From: Candidatus Zixiibacteriota bacterium
Lineage (GTDB): Bacteria; Zixibacteria; MSB-5A5; GN15; PGXB01
DNA: 50,304 bases
Assembly: GCA_026397505.1 (NCBI GenBank)
Contig: JAPLUR010000042.1
Coordinates: 1-50,304, forward strand
Direction: 5' to 3'
The notes beneath the pieces were generated by a model, which worked only from the letters and a program-made list of their open reading frames with translations, was not told the DNA's origin and did no database searches. Below are positions 8,434 to 16,188 of the stretch, piece by piece. The position numbers were made by a program, and so were the translations under genes. Numbering within the stretch: position 1 is the stretch's first letter; each line of letters begins with the position of its first letter.

Positions 8434-8481
8434 AAACAGCTAAGAAAGAGATATTGGGAAGATTCCTGCCGGTCCTAAACC

Positions 8482-11400
8482 TTACCTTGGCGTCGGCGGG
8501 GCCGGACGCGGCGGCAATTTTCTGGGCTCTTCCTTGATCTTTTTCTGCAAATATTCAATAGCCCTATCCAACTGGTCATCATGCCCTTGTATTAGGCGTC
8601 CGGGAAGATTATCCACCTCCATATCCGGCTGAACGCCAACATTTTCCATCACCCACTCGCCCTTCATATTGTAAATCGTCCCCTCCGGCACCGTGAAATA
8701 CCCACCATCGAGGAGCGGCGGAAATCCCCCGATGCCGACTACACCGCCCCAGGTGCGCTTCCCCAGAAGTGGGCCAAGTTTGTTTTCGCGGAAGAAATAG
8801 GAGAAATAATCGCCGTCGGAACAGGAAAATTCATTACACATGGTGATCATATGGGCATTAAGACCGGTGGGCACCACCACCGTATCCCGGCCGACTCCCA
8901 TCGCCTGCACCGGCTGCCTAAGTCTCTGCATGATAAGATCGGAGACAAAACCGCCACCGTTATATCTGACATCAATAATCAACCCCTCTTTGCGGGTCTG
9001 ATGATAGAACATTTTCATGAAGCGGACCAGGCCATAACTACCCATATCCGGTATCTGAATATAACCGATTTTACCCCCTGAAACCATATCGACATACTGC
9101 CGATTCTTATCTACCCAGTTATAGTACCGCAGAGCTTCCTCGGAGGCAATCGGTTTGACTGTCACCTCGCGTGAACTCTCCATAGAAGGTCGGCTATTGA
9201 TTGTCAAGGTGACAGTTTTGCCCACTGTATTGACCGTGAGCAGATATGGGTCAATCTCACCGGTCACCTGATGCCCGTCAATGGCCAAAAGATAGTCGCC
9301 CGGTTTAACTTCTATGCCGGGTTCGGTCAAAGGCGAACGAAGTTCATTGTCCCAGTTCTCACCCTTGAGAATTTTCGCAATCCGAATTCGATTGCTTGCC
9401 TTATCAAGTTCAAAATCAGCCCCCAGAAGGCCGGTATTGCTGGGATTGATAGGGGGCATATCACCGCCCCCAACATAAGTATGAGAACAGCAGAGTTCGC
9501 CAAGCATCTCGCCCAATATATAGGTGAAATCGAACCGGTTGATAACATAGGGGAGAAGGACTTCATATTTATCATGAATCTTCTTCCAGTTGACCCCATG
9601 CATATTGGGATCGTAGAAGAAATCTCTCTCCATCCGCCAGGTTTCATCGTACATCTGACGGTACTCGACCATATGATCCACCAGCATTTCCATCCGGGAT
9701 AGATCCAGCCGGTTATCCTCAAGTTCGGCCTTCTTGCCACCCGTTTCGGCTATGAAATAATCATTCCCCTTCTTAAGGAGAGTCTTTTTTCCGTCCGGGA
9801 CCAGAGCATAGTCGGTGACACCGCCGGCAAATTCATAATCTTTTCTGTCTTCAAGGATATATTTGTGCAGAACCTCATCCTCTTTGCCGACTTTTCCCAT
9901 CAGTCCGCGCATCGGTCGGCTGATATAGAAAACCGCACCCTGCATAGCGGCGAGACCGTAATATTCGCCTGCCGGGAGATCAAAGGCTACCTCGCGGTCA
10001 TATATGCCGTCAAAATCGATTTTAACGTCGACCGGCTTCTTCTCTTCTCCTTTGCCTTCTTTTTCTCCCCCCTTGGCGCTGTCGGCTTTCCCTTCTTTCT
10101 TATCCATTACAGTGACTTCATCACTCTTCGGCGCAAAGGGAGAGGGGCCGGTCGCAGAAAGGACAATCAGATAGAGATTCGTAATGGCATTGTTAACCGA
10201 CGAGAATTCATAGGTGCTTAAGATCGGGTTGAAATTTCTTTCCGAAAGAAAATAGAGATATTTGCCGTCGGGATCGAAAGCGGGCGAATAATCATCGGTG
10301 TATCCGGGGGTCACCTGATGTATCGAGCCGTCGGCGAAAGAATAAATATATATCGCTCTGATATCGTTCTGACCTGCTTTAACATAAGCCAGATACTTGC
10401 TGTCCGGCGACCATGAGAAGCCGCGCACATCGCTCCGTGGCGAGAAATCTATCTTGGCCTGCTTCTTGGTGGCGATATCGATGTAGTACACATTCTTATC
10501 TCTATCCGAAAAAACCAGCTTCTTGCTGTCGGGCGACCATTGTGGTTCGAACTTACGGCAGTGACCGTCGGTGGTCAGCCGAATTTTCTCTTTGCCGTCC
10601 TGCGACACCAGATAGAGTTCCTCCTCGCCGGTGCTGTCGGAATTAAAGGCGAGCCACTTGCCGTCGGGCGACCAGCGCGGGACAACCTCCTTGGAGCCGG
10701 TCAGATTGGTCAGGTTACGCGTGTTACCTTCCTTGGCCGGCACGGTGAATATATCGCCGCGCCCCGAGAAAACTGCCCGTTTACCGTCTGGGGAGATATC
10801 GAAATCATATAACCGGTCAAAGGCTTTCACTATCTCGGGACGAACCGTATGCCGGTCGGTGATCAGACTGACCGCAACTTTGCTCACCTGTTCCGAAGGC
10901 AGTTCCAGTAGATAAACATATCCGGCATTTTCAAAAGCGATGGCATCGGCGCCAAGACTCGGCCAGCGAACATCAAAGTCGGTAAAATTGGTCACCTGAT
11001 GAATCTGCCTGGTTTTGGTGTCATAACAGAAAAGATTGAGCGTCCCGGCGCTGTCCGGTTTTGAGGTGCGATCGGAGTTGAAATAAATTTTATCGCCGTA
11101 CCACATCGGAATATTGTCGGTGCCGACCCAGTCGGTGATTTTCTCAGAACTGAAATCTTTCAGGTCGAATATCCAGACATCCTGCGCCATGCCCCCTTTG
11201 TATCGTTTCCAGGTGCGAAAATCGCGGGAAATAGGGCAATAGGCGACCTTCTTGCCATCCGGCGAAAAACTGGTAAATCCCGCCGAAACCATCGGCAACG
11301 GCTCGGATAGCCCACCCTTTACATCCACCAGATAGGCCCGCCCCTCCCACCAACTCATCGCTTCCTTGCGCGAGCGATAAAGAACTTTCTTGCCGTCGTT

Positions 11401-11793
11401 AGACCACCCCAGCGTCATATTCTCCGGGCCAAACCGCTCGGCCGTATGCGCAATACCGGGGTGAAAAGTCAGTTGTTTCGGCTCGCCGCCGACAGTCGGC
11501 ATGACATAAATCGACATCTCGCCGTCGTATTGCCCGCTGAATGCAATCATGCTGCCGTCAGGGGAGAAGCGCGGGAACAGCTCCAATCCCTCGTGGCTGG
11601 TCAAGCGCGCCGCCTGCCCGCCGGCACGCGGGGCGGTGTAGATATCGCCGCCATAAGAGAAAACGATCTTGTCTTTGGAGACATTCGGGAAACGCAGCAG
11701 CCGCGCCTCACCCGAATTTGCCGCCGGCTGGGCTGGGGCAACATTGCTCAATAGGAATAAACCGAGCAACGCCGTTAGCATCAGTTTTTTCAT
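8482..11793 (-). CDS. Tricorn-like S41 family protease with TolB/PD40 propellers and a PDZ domain
   Basis: The 1103-residue protein has a signal peptide (MKKLMLTALLGLFLLSNVAPAQ) and GGAG 5 nt before the ATG. Residues about 30-330 and 330-560 hold repeated PD40 blades (FSPDGSMIAFSG, WSPDGKWLAFNSDS, WSPDSKKLVFSD), forming two propellers. A charged Lys/Glu-rich linker follows near 575-600. A PDZ domain (about 790-875) and an S41 protease domain complete it. Tricorn catalytic signatures are present: Ser-His in CCSHTYVGG near 769-770, Ser-Asp in FSCSDGD near 990, and Glu in MENVGVQPD. Tricorn trims peptides into di- to tetrapeptides. The signal peptide places this one outside the cytoplasm, unlike archaeal Tricorn. 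It is a single-gene unit with its own terminator, and ends in a Pro-rich tail. Confidence 0.9.
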   Translation of the reverse strand: MKKLMLTALLGLFLLSNVAPAQPAANSGEARLLRFPNVSKDKIVFSYGGDIYTAPRAGGQAARLTSHEGLELFPRFSPDGSMIAFSGQYDGEMSIYVMPTVGGEPKQLTFHPGIAHTAERFGPENMTLGWSNDGKKVLYRSRKEAMSWWEGRAYLVDVKGGLSEPLPMVSAGFTSFSPDGKKVAYCPISRDFRTWKRYKGGMAQDVWIFDLKDFSSEKITDWVGTDNIPMWYGDKIYFNSDRTSKPDSAGTLNLFCYDTKTRQIHQVTNFTDFDVRWPSLGADAIAFENAGYVYLLELPSEQVSKVAVSLITDRHTVRPEIVKAFDRLYDFDISPDGKRAVFSGRGDIFTVPAKEGNTRNLTNLTGSKEVVPRWSPDGKWLAFNSDSTGEEELYLVSQDGKEKIRLTTDGHCRKFEPQWSPDSKKLVFSDRDKNVYYIDIATKKQAKIDFSPRSDVRGFSWSPDSKYLAYVKAGQNDIRAIYIYSFADGSIHQVTPGYTDDYSPAFDPDGKYLYFLSERNFNPILSTYEFSSVNNAITNLYLIVLSATGPSPFAPKSDEVTVMDKKEGKADSAKGGEKEGKGEEKKPVDVKIDFDGIYDREVAFDLPAGEYYGLAAMQGAVFYISRPMRGLMGKVGKEDEVLHKYILEDRKDYEFAGGVTDYALVPDGKKTLLKKGNDYFIAETGGKKAELEDNRLDLSRMEMLVDHMVEYRQMYDETWRMERDFFYDPNMHGVNWKKIHDKYEVLLPYVINRFDFTYILGEMLGELCCSHTYVGGGDMPPINPSNTGLLGADFELDKASNRIRIAKILKGENWDNELRSPLTEPGIEVKPGDYLLAIDGHQVTGEIDPYLLTVNTVGKTVTLTINSRPSMESSREVTVKPIASEEALRYYNWVDKNRQYVDMVSGGKIGYIQIPDMGSYGLVRFMKMFYHQTRKEGLIIDVRYNGGGFVSDLIMQRLRQPVQAMGVGRDTVVVPTGLNAHMITMCNEFSCSDGDYFSYFFRENKLGPLLGKRTWGGVVGIGGFPPLLDGGYFTVPEGTIYNMKGEWVMENVGVQPDMEVDNLPGRLIQGHDDQLDRAIEYLQKKIKEEPRKLPPRPAPPTPR

Positions 11794-12075
11794 AGAGACT
11801 CCGGAATATTATGTGATAAGAAATTCAGCATCTTTCCCAGAAAAGTTCATGGCCTTATATACGTCACTGCTCTAAAATCAGTTTCTTTTCTTTATAGCTT
11901 GGTGAATTTATGCTAAAATGCCGGTTTAGGCAAGGACAACAATTTGGGCTGGCGGATGACCCCTGATATTATTTTCCGTAGGGGTGGCCTGCATGTTGAC
12001 CCCGTTTTACTCCGCCAAATAAATCCATAAATGTCTCGCCCAAGAATCGTATATTTTCCAAAAAAGGAGAAATCT

Positions 12076-12459
12076 ATGCCCAGAGTTGTACACTTTGAAA
12101 TTCATGCCGATAACCCCGAAAGGGCGGCAAAATTCTATACCGATTCCTTCGGCTGGAAAATCCAGAAATGGAACGGGCCGGTCGAGTACTGGATGGTTAT
12201 GACCGGCGAGCCGGGCAAGCCGGGGATCAACGGCGGTTTGATGCGCCGCCACGGCACTGTCACCGGCGATTCCGTGATAGCCTTTGTCTGCACCCTCGAT
12301 GTTCCCTCGGTGGATGATTATGTCAAAAAAGTAATTGCCGCCGGAGGGACGATCGTGATGCCGAAATCGGCGGTGCCGGGTATCGGCTGGATGGCCTACG
12401 GCAAGGATACCGAGGGGAACATCTTTGGTCTGATGCAGGAAGACCCCAACGCCCGTTAG
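12076..12459 (+). CDS. VOC-family (glyoxalase/bleomycin-resistance fold) protein
   Basis: The start at 12076 (MPRVVHFEIHADNPERAAKFY) follows AAGGAG with a 6-nt spacer; an upstream ATG at 12031 has no such site. The 127-residue protein has two beta-alpha-beta-beta-beta units, with VVHFEIHADNPERAAKFYTDSFGWKIQKW in the first and AFVCTLDVPSVDDYVKKVIAAGG in the second, ending DTEGNIFGLMQED. The metal ligands His (FEIHAD) and Glu (TEGNIFGLMQED) look present, but the substrate cannot be told. It is a lone plus-strand gene between minus-strand units, cytoplasmic by its lack of a signal. The sequence resembles small stand-alone VOC proteins of unknown role. Confidence 0.85.
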   Translation: MPRVVHFEIHADNPERAAKFYTDSFGWKIQKWNGPVEYWMVMTGEPGKPGINGGLMRRHGTVTGDSVIAFVCTLDVPSVDDYVKKVIAAGGTIVMPKSAVPGIGWMAYGKDTEGNIFGLMQEDPNAR

Positions 12460-12664
12460 TCAGAGATTTTACTTCTCGTATGGATCGACCGACAGGGGCT
12501 GTCCGGTAAGTACTGTGATTGGCGGATTCTCAAACCCGCCATCGGCGGAAGTGTGACCCGTCACATATTGCATCTATCCTATCTTAAATGCGCCAGCCCT
12601 CTAATTATAAAAAGCAATTCCTTCTGATCCTGAGAAGCACTGCACGCCGTCGAAAAGAAAAGAC

Positions 12665-13708
12665 TTATCTGTTTATATTTGGTTTAACTTCCAGCGCCGT
12701 CTTATAAAGGCATAGCGGAAACGAAGCTTTGATATCGCCGGTATGGGCCAGCGTCGCCCCCCGGCAGGCTCCGCGGCAGTTAGTAAAATTGTCGCATGAC
12801 CCGCACTCCCCGTGAATCTCCTCCCGTGGAACAATCGACATTGCCCGCATCTCCGGCAAATTCCATATCTCTTCCAGCGGGCGCTGGCGGAGATTGCCGA
12901 CTTTAAACCTTTTATCCATCAGAGCCGTACAAGGATATATATCGCCGTTGCCTTTCAGGTAGAACGTCTCCACCCCTGCGATGCATTTATGAAATCCGTA
13001 TTCGGGCGGACACGGGCCGAAACTGACATCAAAGGACGTCACAAGTGAATTATTAGCCTGCGCCTCTTCGACAAAGCGAAGCAGACCCGCCAGCTCATCG
13101 GTCAGATTCAGTCGCTCATTGACATTACCGTGCTTCCCTCTTCCGACCGGCGCAAATCCGCAGAATCGGATCGTATCCACCCCTTCTCTACCGGCCAGTT
13201 TCATCATCTCGGGGATATCGCCCAGATTCTCTTTTCCAATCAAGGTCGCCAGTATCACTCTTGTGCCGAGGCCTTTGCTGATACGGATTGCCTCAATGAT
13301 TTTATGAAATTCCTCGGCGCTCGCCCCCCGCATCCGGTGGTTCATCTCCGGCGTGGAACCGTCGAGACTGATCTGAATCGCGCGAATGCCGCCCTCTATC
13401 AAACGCGCCGCCCGCGTTTGGTTTAGAAGAATGCCATTGGTGGTAATATTCGACTTGATCCCCTTCGCCCAGGCATACTCCGTCAGTTCTTCGAGGTCTT
13501 CTCTCAGAAGCGGTTCGCCGCCGGTCCAGCCGATCATCTTGACCCCGATTCCCGCCATGGCGTCGATAACCCCTTTGCATTCATCCGTATTCATCTCATC
13601 ATGCGGTCGTCGGGCGGCGGCGCTGTAACAATGAGGGCAGGAAAGATTACATTGATTGGTTATCTCCCAGCCGACAATTTCCGGTATTCGTTCCGATTGA
13701 TCTGTCAT
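12665..13708 (-). CDS. Radical SAM/SPASM enzyme, second maturase of the RiPP locus
   Basis: The 347-residue enzyme carries the radical SAM cluster motif CNLSCPHC at Cys20, 24 and 27, a GGEPLLR motif near 64-70, and an ISLDGSTPEMNHRMRG segment typical of PqqE/NirJ/AlbA-like enzymes. A C-terminal SPASM domain (about 240-340) supplies cysteines for auxiliary [4Fe-4S] clusters: CIAG, PCTAL, ECGSCDNFTNCRGACRG, then LCLYK. It starts 37 bp after the first radical SAM gene and shares its strand, so it is probably co-transcribed. The family forms thioether or carbon-carbon links in peptides, or acts on heme precursors (NirJ/AhbC). The adjacent peptide genes favour peptide modification. It lacks the N-terminal extension of its neighbour. 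A weak T-rich hairpin follows at about 12620-12636. Confidence 0.85.
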   Translation of the reverse strand: MTDQSERIPEIVGWEITNQCNLSCPHCYSAAARRPHDEMNTDECKGVIDAMAGIGVKMIGWTGGEPLLREDLEELTEYAWAKGIKSNITTNGILLNQTRAARLIEGGIRAIQISLDGSTPEMNHRMRGASAEEFHKIIEAIRISKGLGTRVILATLIGKENLGDIPEMMKLAGREGVDTIRFCGFAPVGRGKHGNVNERLNLTDELAGLLRFVEEAQANNSLVTSFDVSFGPCPPEYGFHKCIAGVETFYLKGNGDIYPCTALMDKRFKVGNLRQRPLEEIWNLPEMRAMSIVPREEIHGECGSCDNFTNCRGACRGATLAHTGDIKASFPLCLYKTALEVKPNINR

Positions 13709-13745
13709 AGTATTTTAAGCCTGCTGATGTTGCGCCGGTGCAATT

Positions 13746-15077
13746 TCATTCCGCGGCCGCCTGTCTTGCGGCGCCGGAATGGGCAAGTGCAAGCATCTCC
13801 TTGAAGTTGTATTTCCAAGATGAACATACTCCGTGAGGTACTTCAGGATTCTGTATGCTCCGCATCGGGCAGCCCCCCATGCAGACAGGGAAGATTTTGC
13901 ATTCCCGGCATTCCGCCAATTTAAACGGATCCCAGGCCGTGTAAGTCTCCAGATTTTTCCTCTGCATATCGTCGGGAGTCAGTGCCGTGAGATGACCGAT
14001 TGACTTGGCCGGATCAAGCGCCAGATCCTCCCAGCAACGGAACAGATGCCCGGTCGGAGAAACGACAAAATGCCCTTCGCATATCGCCCCGCAGGTGGCG
14101 CCGGTCATTACGTGAGGATAATCAACCTGTCTCATGCCCATGTCAAACAGCCTCTGGTATATCAATACCAGAGTTTCCGAAAACTCCTTGTCGTCATAAC
14201 ATCTGTCACGAATATTGGAGCAGGCGGCTCCCGATGATGTCACTTGCGCGAAGTAGACCTTAATCTTGGGAAGAATCCCGCGCTGCTGCAGCTGCTCCGC
14301 AACCTCGCAGGCCGAATCGACATTTTCTTTATCCACATTTATGCGCACGTTTATGTTAAGAATGTCGGCCGTCACCGAAAGGTTGTCGATAATCCTGTTG
14401 AATGTTCCCCGGCCGTTACGGAGCTTGCGGCGGCTGTCGTGCACCGCCGCAGGGCCATCGATCGTTATCTGGGCCTGGGCAATGCTCAAATCCTTGAGAC
14501 GCCGCGCCATTGCCTCATCCAGCAGATAGCCGTTGGTGATAATCGCGCCGGGCATAATATTGACACGATGCTTTTCGGCCAGTTCCAACAGCTTGCTCTG
14601 AAGCCGCTCGAGAATAGAAAAGCAGAGAGTCGGTTCACCGCCGAACCAGCAGATACGCAGCGCCGCGGCTCGAGTCAGATAGCGATCGGTGAATTTCAGG
14701 AGTGCATCTTGTGTATCTTCGGCCATCCGGACATTCGAGTGCGATTCAAAGCAGTAATCACAATCGAAATTGCAGGCGAGCGTCGGCGCGATAGTAAGTG
14801 TCAAAGTATTACCCTCAAGCCGGGTGGAGCGCGCCCTGGTTTTCAATGCCGCCGTCTGGTCGACAGCGTCGGCAATCAGGAATCCACCGTCCTTTAAACA
14901 ATGCATAAACTCTCTATCCTGCTCTGTCTCGGCTCCGTCGGGATGAGCCAGCAGATGCTGCACGCGGGGATAGTGTTGTTTCTCGATCTCGGCCATGGCG
15001 CCGGTATAGCTGTTGAAAGCCAGAATCATGCTGCCGTCTTTGGCATCGAAGAAATGGTTGTAAGGTGATGGTTTCAT
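13746..15077 (-). CDS. Radical SAM/SPASM peptide maturase with N-terminal leader-binding-like region
   Basis: The 443-residue enzyme begins with a region of about 95 residues of the type often seen in RiPP radical SAM enzymes (SPYNHFFDAKDGSMILAFNS, then YTGAMAEIEK), a candidate leader-recognition part. The radical SAM motif CNFDCDYC has its cysteines at 102, 106 and 109, followed by WFGGEPTLCF. ITIDGPAAVHDSRR lies mid-barrel. The SPASM part (about 310-425) has CGAIC, RCWEDL, CRECKIFPVCMGGCPMRS and GVCSSWKY. Enzymes of this build make sactionine, ranthionine or other cross-links using S-adenosylmethionine and two auxiliary Fe-S clusters. It lies 104 bp after precursor peptide 1, separated by a 14-bp hairpin. 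The family call is firm; the reaction on these peptides is unknown. Confidence 0.88.
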   Translation of the reverse strand: MKPSPYNHFFDAKDGSMILAFNSYTGAMAEIEKQHYPRVQHLLAHPDGAETEQDREFMHCLKDGGFLIADAVDQTAALKTRARSTRLEGNTLTLTIAPTLACNFDCDYCFESHSNVRMAEDTQDALLKFTDRYLTRAAALRICWFGGEPTLCFSILERLQSKLLELAEKHRVNIMPGAIITNGYLLDEAMARRLKDLSIAQAQITIDGPAAVHDSRRKLRNGRGTFNRIIDNLSVTADILNINVRINVDKENVDSACEVAEQLQQRGILPKIKVYFAQVTSSGAACSNIRDRCYDDKEFSETLVLIYQRLFDMGMRQVDYPHVMTGATCGAICEGHFVVSPTGHLFRCWEDLALDPAKSIGHLTALTPDDMQRKNLETYTAWDPFKLAECRECKIFPVCMGGCPMRSIQNPEVPHGVCSSWKYNFKEMLALAHSGAARQAAAE

Positions 15078-15133
15078 GTTTGTCTTTCGGCGATGTGGCC
15101 TGTCATTGTTACAAAATCATCTTTTCTGTCGGC

Positions 15134-15164
15134 CGTGCGCCGGTGATTTTATCACCGGCGCACG
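15134..15164 (-). terminator. Strong hairpin between precursor peptide 1 and the radical SAM genes
   Basis: A perfect 14-bp stem (CGTGCGCCGGTGAT at 15134-15147 with its complement at 15151-15164) and a 3-nt loop sit 17 bp after the peptide 1 stop. No U-run follows on the minus strand. It is therefore more likely a partial terminator or a 3-prime RNA stabiliser than a full stop. Such an element would allow peptide messages to exceed enzyme messages. Confidence 0.55.
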
Positions 15165-15181
15165 AAAAAACTGCCTGATTA

Positions 15182-15286
15182 TTACGGTTTATACTTGCGG
15201 CAGACCGGCGGCTCATTAATCATGCAAATGATGTAGTAAGGAGACTGCGGATTAATCTGGAGCTGTGGGAAATTAATTAGTTTCAC
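15182..15286 (-). CDS. Putative RiPP precursor peptide 1 (34 aa)
   Basis: A GTG start at 15286 follows an ideal AAGGAGGTGA ribosome-binding site with a 7-nt spacer, and two TAA stops end the frame. The peptide begins MKLINFPQLQINPQS and ends CMINEPPVCRKYKP. The N-terminal block MKL(I/V)-x-(F/L)-x-Q-(L/M)-(Q/E)-I is shared with the two other small genes upstream, and the C-terminal 14 residues match peptide 3 at 13 positions. Two cysteines (21 and 29) are seven residues apart. In the aligned 14 codons, peptides 1 and 3 differ by four silent changes and one amino-acid change, which indicates selection on the peptide. It is the copy nearest to the radical SAM genes. The product class is not known. 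Confidence 0.8.
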   Translation of the reverse strand: MKLINFPQLQINPQSPYYIICMINEPPVCRKYKP

Positions 15287-15429
15287 TATTTCACCTCCTT
15301 TCGGTTCCATGTGAGGGTCTCTTATTCCATTACATGCTTACGCATGCTCTAAGAAAGGATCTTTGTTCTCAATTCGACTGTGCTGCGGCATTACTTCAAC
15401 CGATACGCGTCGCTCTGTCCCCATGACCA

Positions 15430-15528
15430 TTATTTGTAGTTCTTACATATGATAAAAAGAGGACATTTGGAAATGCAGAGATTCGGCTTGCCCACAATTT
15501 CCATCTGCGGCAATGTGATTAGTTTCAC
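15430..15528 (-). CDS. Putative RiPP precursor peptide 2 (32 aa), divergent core
   Basis: A GTG start at 15528 is preceded by GAGGAGGTGGAAGA, the same ribosome-binding layout as its two neighbours. The leader MKLITLPQMEIVGKPN aligns with theirs, but the core differs: CISKCPLFIICKNYK has three cysteines (18, 22 and 28), lacks the NEPPVC block, and keeps only the terminal (K/N)YK. The leader-conserved, core-variable pattern is what RiPP precursor families show. No strong hairpin follows it. It could be a second substrate of the same enzymes. No database family was recognised. Confidence 0.75.
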   Translation of the reverse strand: MKLITLPQMEIVGKPNLCISKCPLFIICKNYK

Positions 15529-15623
15529 TCTTCCACCTCCTCTTCGCCTTAGGGGGTAACTTCAATCTTCATAACTCTAGAATTGCCCAAGCTGCGCTCG
15601 TTGAGTCTTGCATAACGGCAAGC

Positions 15624-15655
15624 AATGCGCCGACAAGAATTCCTGCCGGCGCATT
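15624..15655 (-). terminator. Hairpin following precursor peptide 3
   Basis: A 9-bp stem (AATGCGCCG at 15624-15632 with CGGCGCATT at 15647-15655) with a 14-nt, partly pairing loop starts 17 bp after the peptide 3 stop on the minus strand. It has no U-run. Its arm resembles that of the hairpin after peptide 1 (TGCGCCGG), and the distance from the stop is the same. This suggests that gene plus hairpin was duplicated as a unit. Confidence 0.5.
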
Positions 15656-15672
15656 CACTTTTTGCCAAGAAA

Positions 15673-15792
15673 TTACGGTTTGTACTTACGGCAAACCGGC
15701 GGCTCGTTATTCATGCAAACGATGGGGAAAGGCCCGATAATGGGTAACGGCCTATTGGCGATTTCAAGCTGTGACAATACGACTAGCTTCAC
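15673..15792 (-). CDS. Putative RiPP precursor peptide 3 (39 aa)
   Basis: A GTG start at 15792 follows AAGGAGGTGGAATA. The leader is MKLVVLSQLEIANRP, the middle contains PLPIIGPFPIV, and the end is CMNNEPPVCRKYKP, nearly identical to peptide 1, with the same Cys-x7-Cys spacing (26 and 34). It is the first of the three small genes in transcription order and lies farthest from the enzymes. The Pro-rich middle segment is absent from the other two. Its role as modified peptide precursor is inferred from the repeated family, the ribosome-binding sites and the adjacent radical SAM/SPASM genes. Confidence 0.8.
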   Translation of the reverse strand: MKLVVLSQLEIANRPLPIIGPFPIVCMNNEPPVCRKYKP

Positions 15793-15983
15793 TATTCCAC
15801 CTCCTTTCGTCAGTTAAAGGATTTTGCGCGATAATTAGAGAATTCCCATTTGACAGAGAGACTCCGATATGGAATCTATTCTGCTCTTCGCCGGAAAAGG
15901 AAATTGTCCTCATAGTCTATCAGAGTAACCGTAAGAAATTCCAGACATCCTTACCTCTGGGAAATCCTTCCACCATTAGTTGT

Positions 15984-16011
15984 AATTTAATGGCCGCAAG
16001 CCAAATGTCAA
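15984..16011 (-). promoter_or_regulatory. Candidate promoter of the RiPP locus
   Basis: On the minus strand a consensus -35 TTGACA (16011-16006) is followed after 16 bp by TAAATT (15989-15984), four of six matches to a -10 box. Transcription would start near 15977, about 185 nt before peptide 3. The rest of the 15793-16159 gap shows no gene; this is the best promoter candidate in it. The call is weak, and promoter preferences of this lineage are unknown. Confidence 0.3.
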
Positions 16012-16159
16012 TATAAATCGGTTCAAAATGTTAACGCCCCGATATCTAAATCGCCCACTGGCAGGGCAGATGACAGATACGGAACCGAATGGGTAATATC
16101 AATCTATTATCTGACTTTTGCCCGATTCCTGCGCCGATATGCAGCCCCTTCGGGCTATC

Positions 16160-16180
16160 TGCCTTCCCCCTCGGAAGGCA
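16160..16180 (-). terminator. Hairpin after the serine hydrolase gene
   Basis: An 8-bp stem (TGCCTTCC with GGAAGGCA) and a 5-nt loop lie just after the stop of the serine hydrolase at 16189. A second small hairpin (AGCCC with GGGCT) follows at 16143-16155. Neither has a U-run, so termination efficiency is doubtful. Confidence 0.4.
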
Positions 16181-16188
16181 CCTCATTT

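Noticed and set aside
15512-15529. TGTGA-N6-TCACT resembling the CRP/FNR-type site, at the start of precursor peptide 2
   Set aside because: It is the coding sequence GTG AAA CTA ATC ACA of the conserved leader. The match is imperfect, and the equivalent positions of the other two peptides do not keep it.
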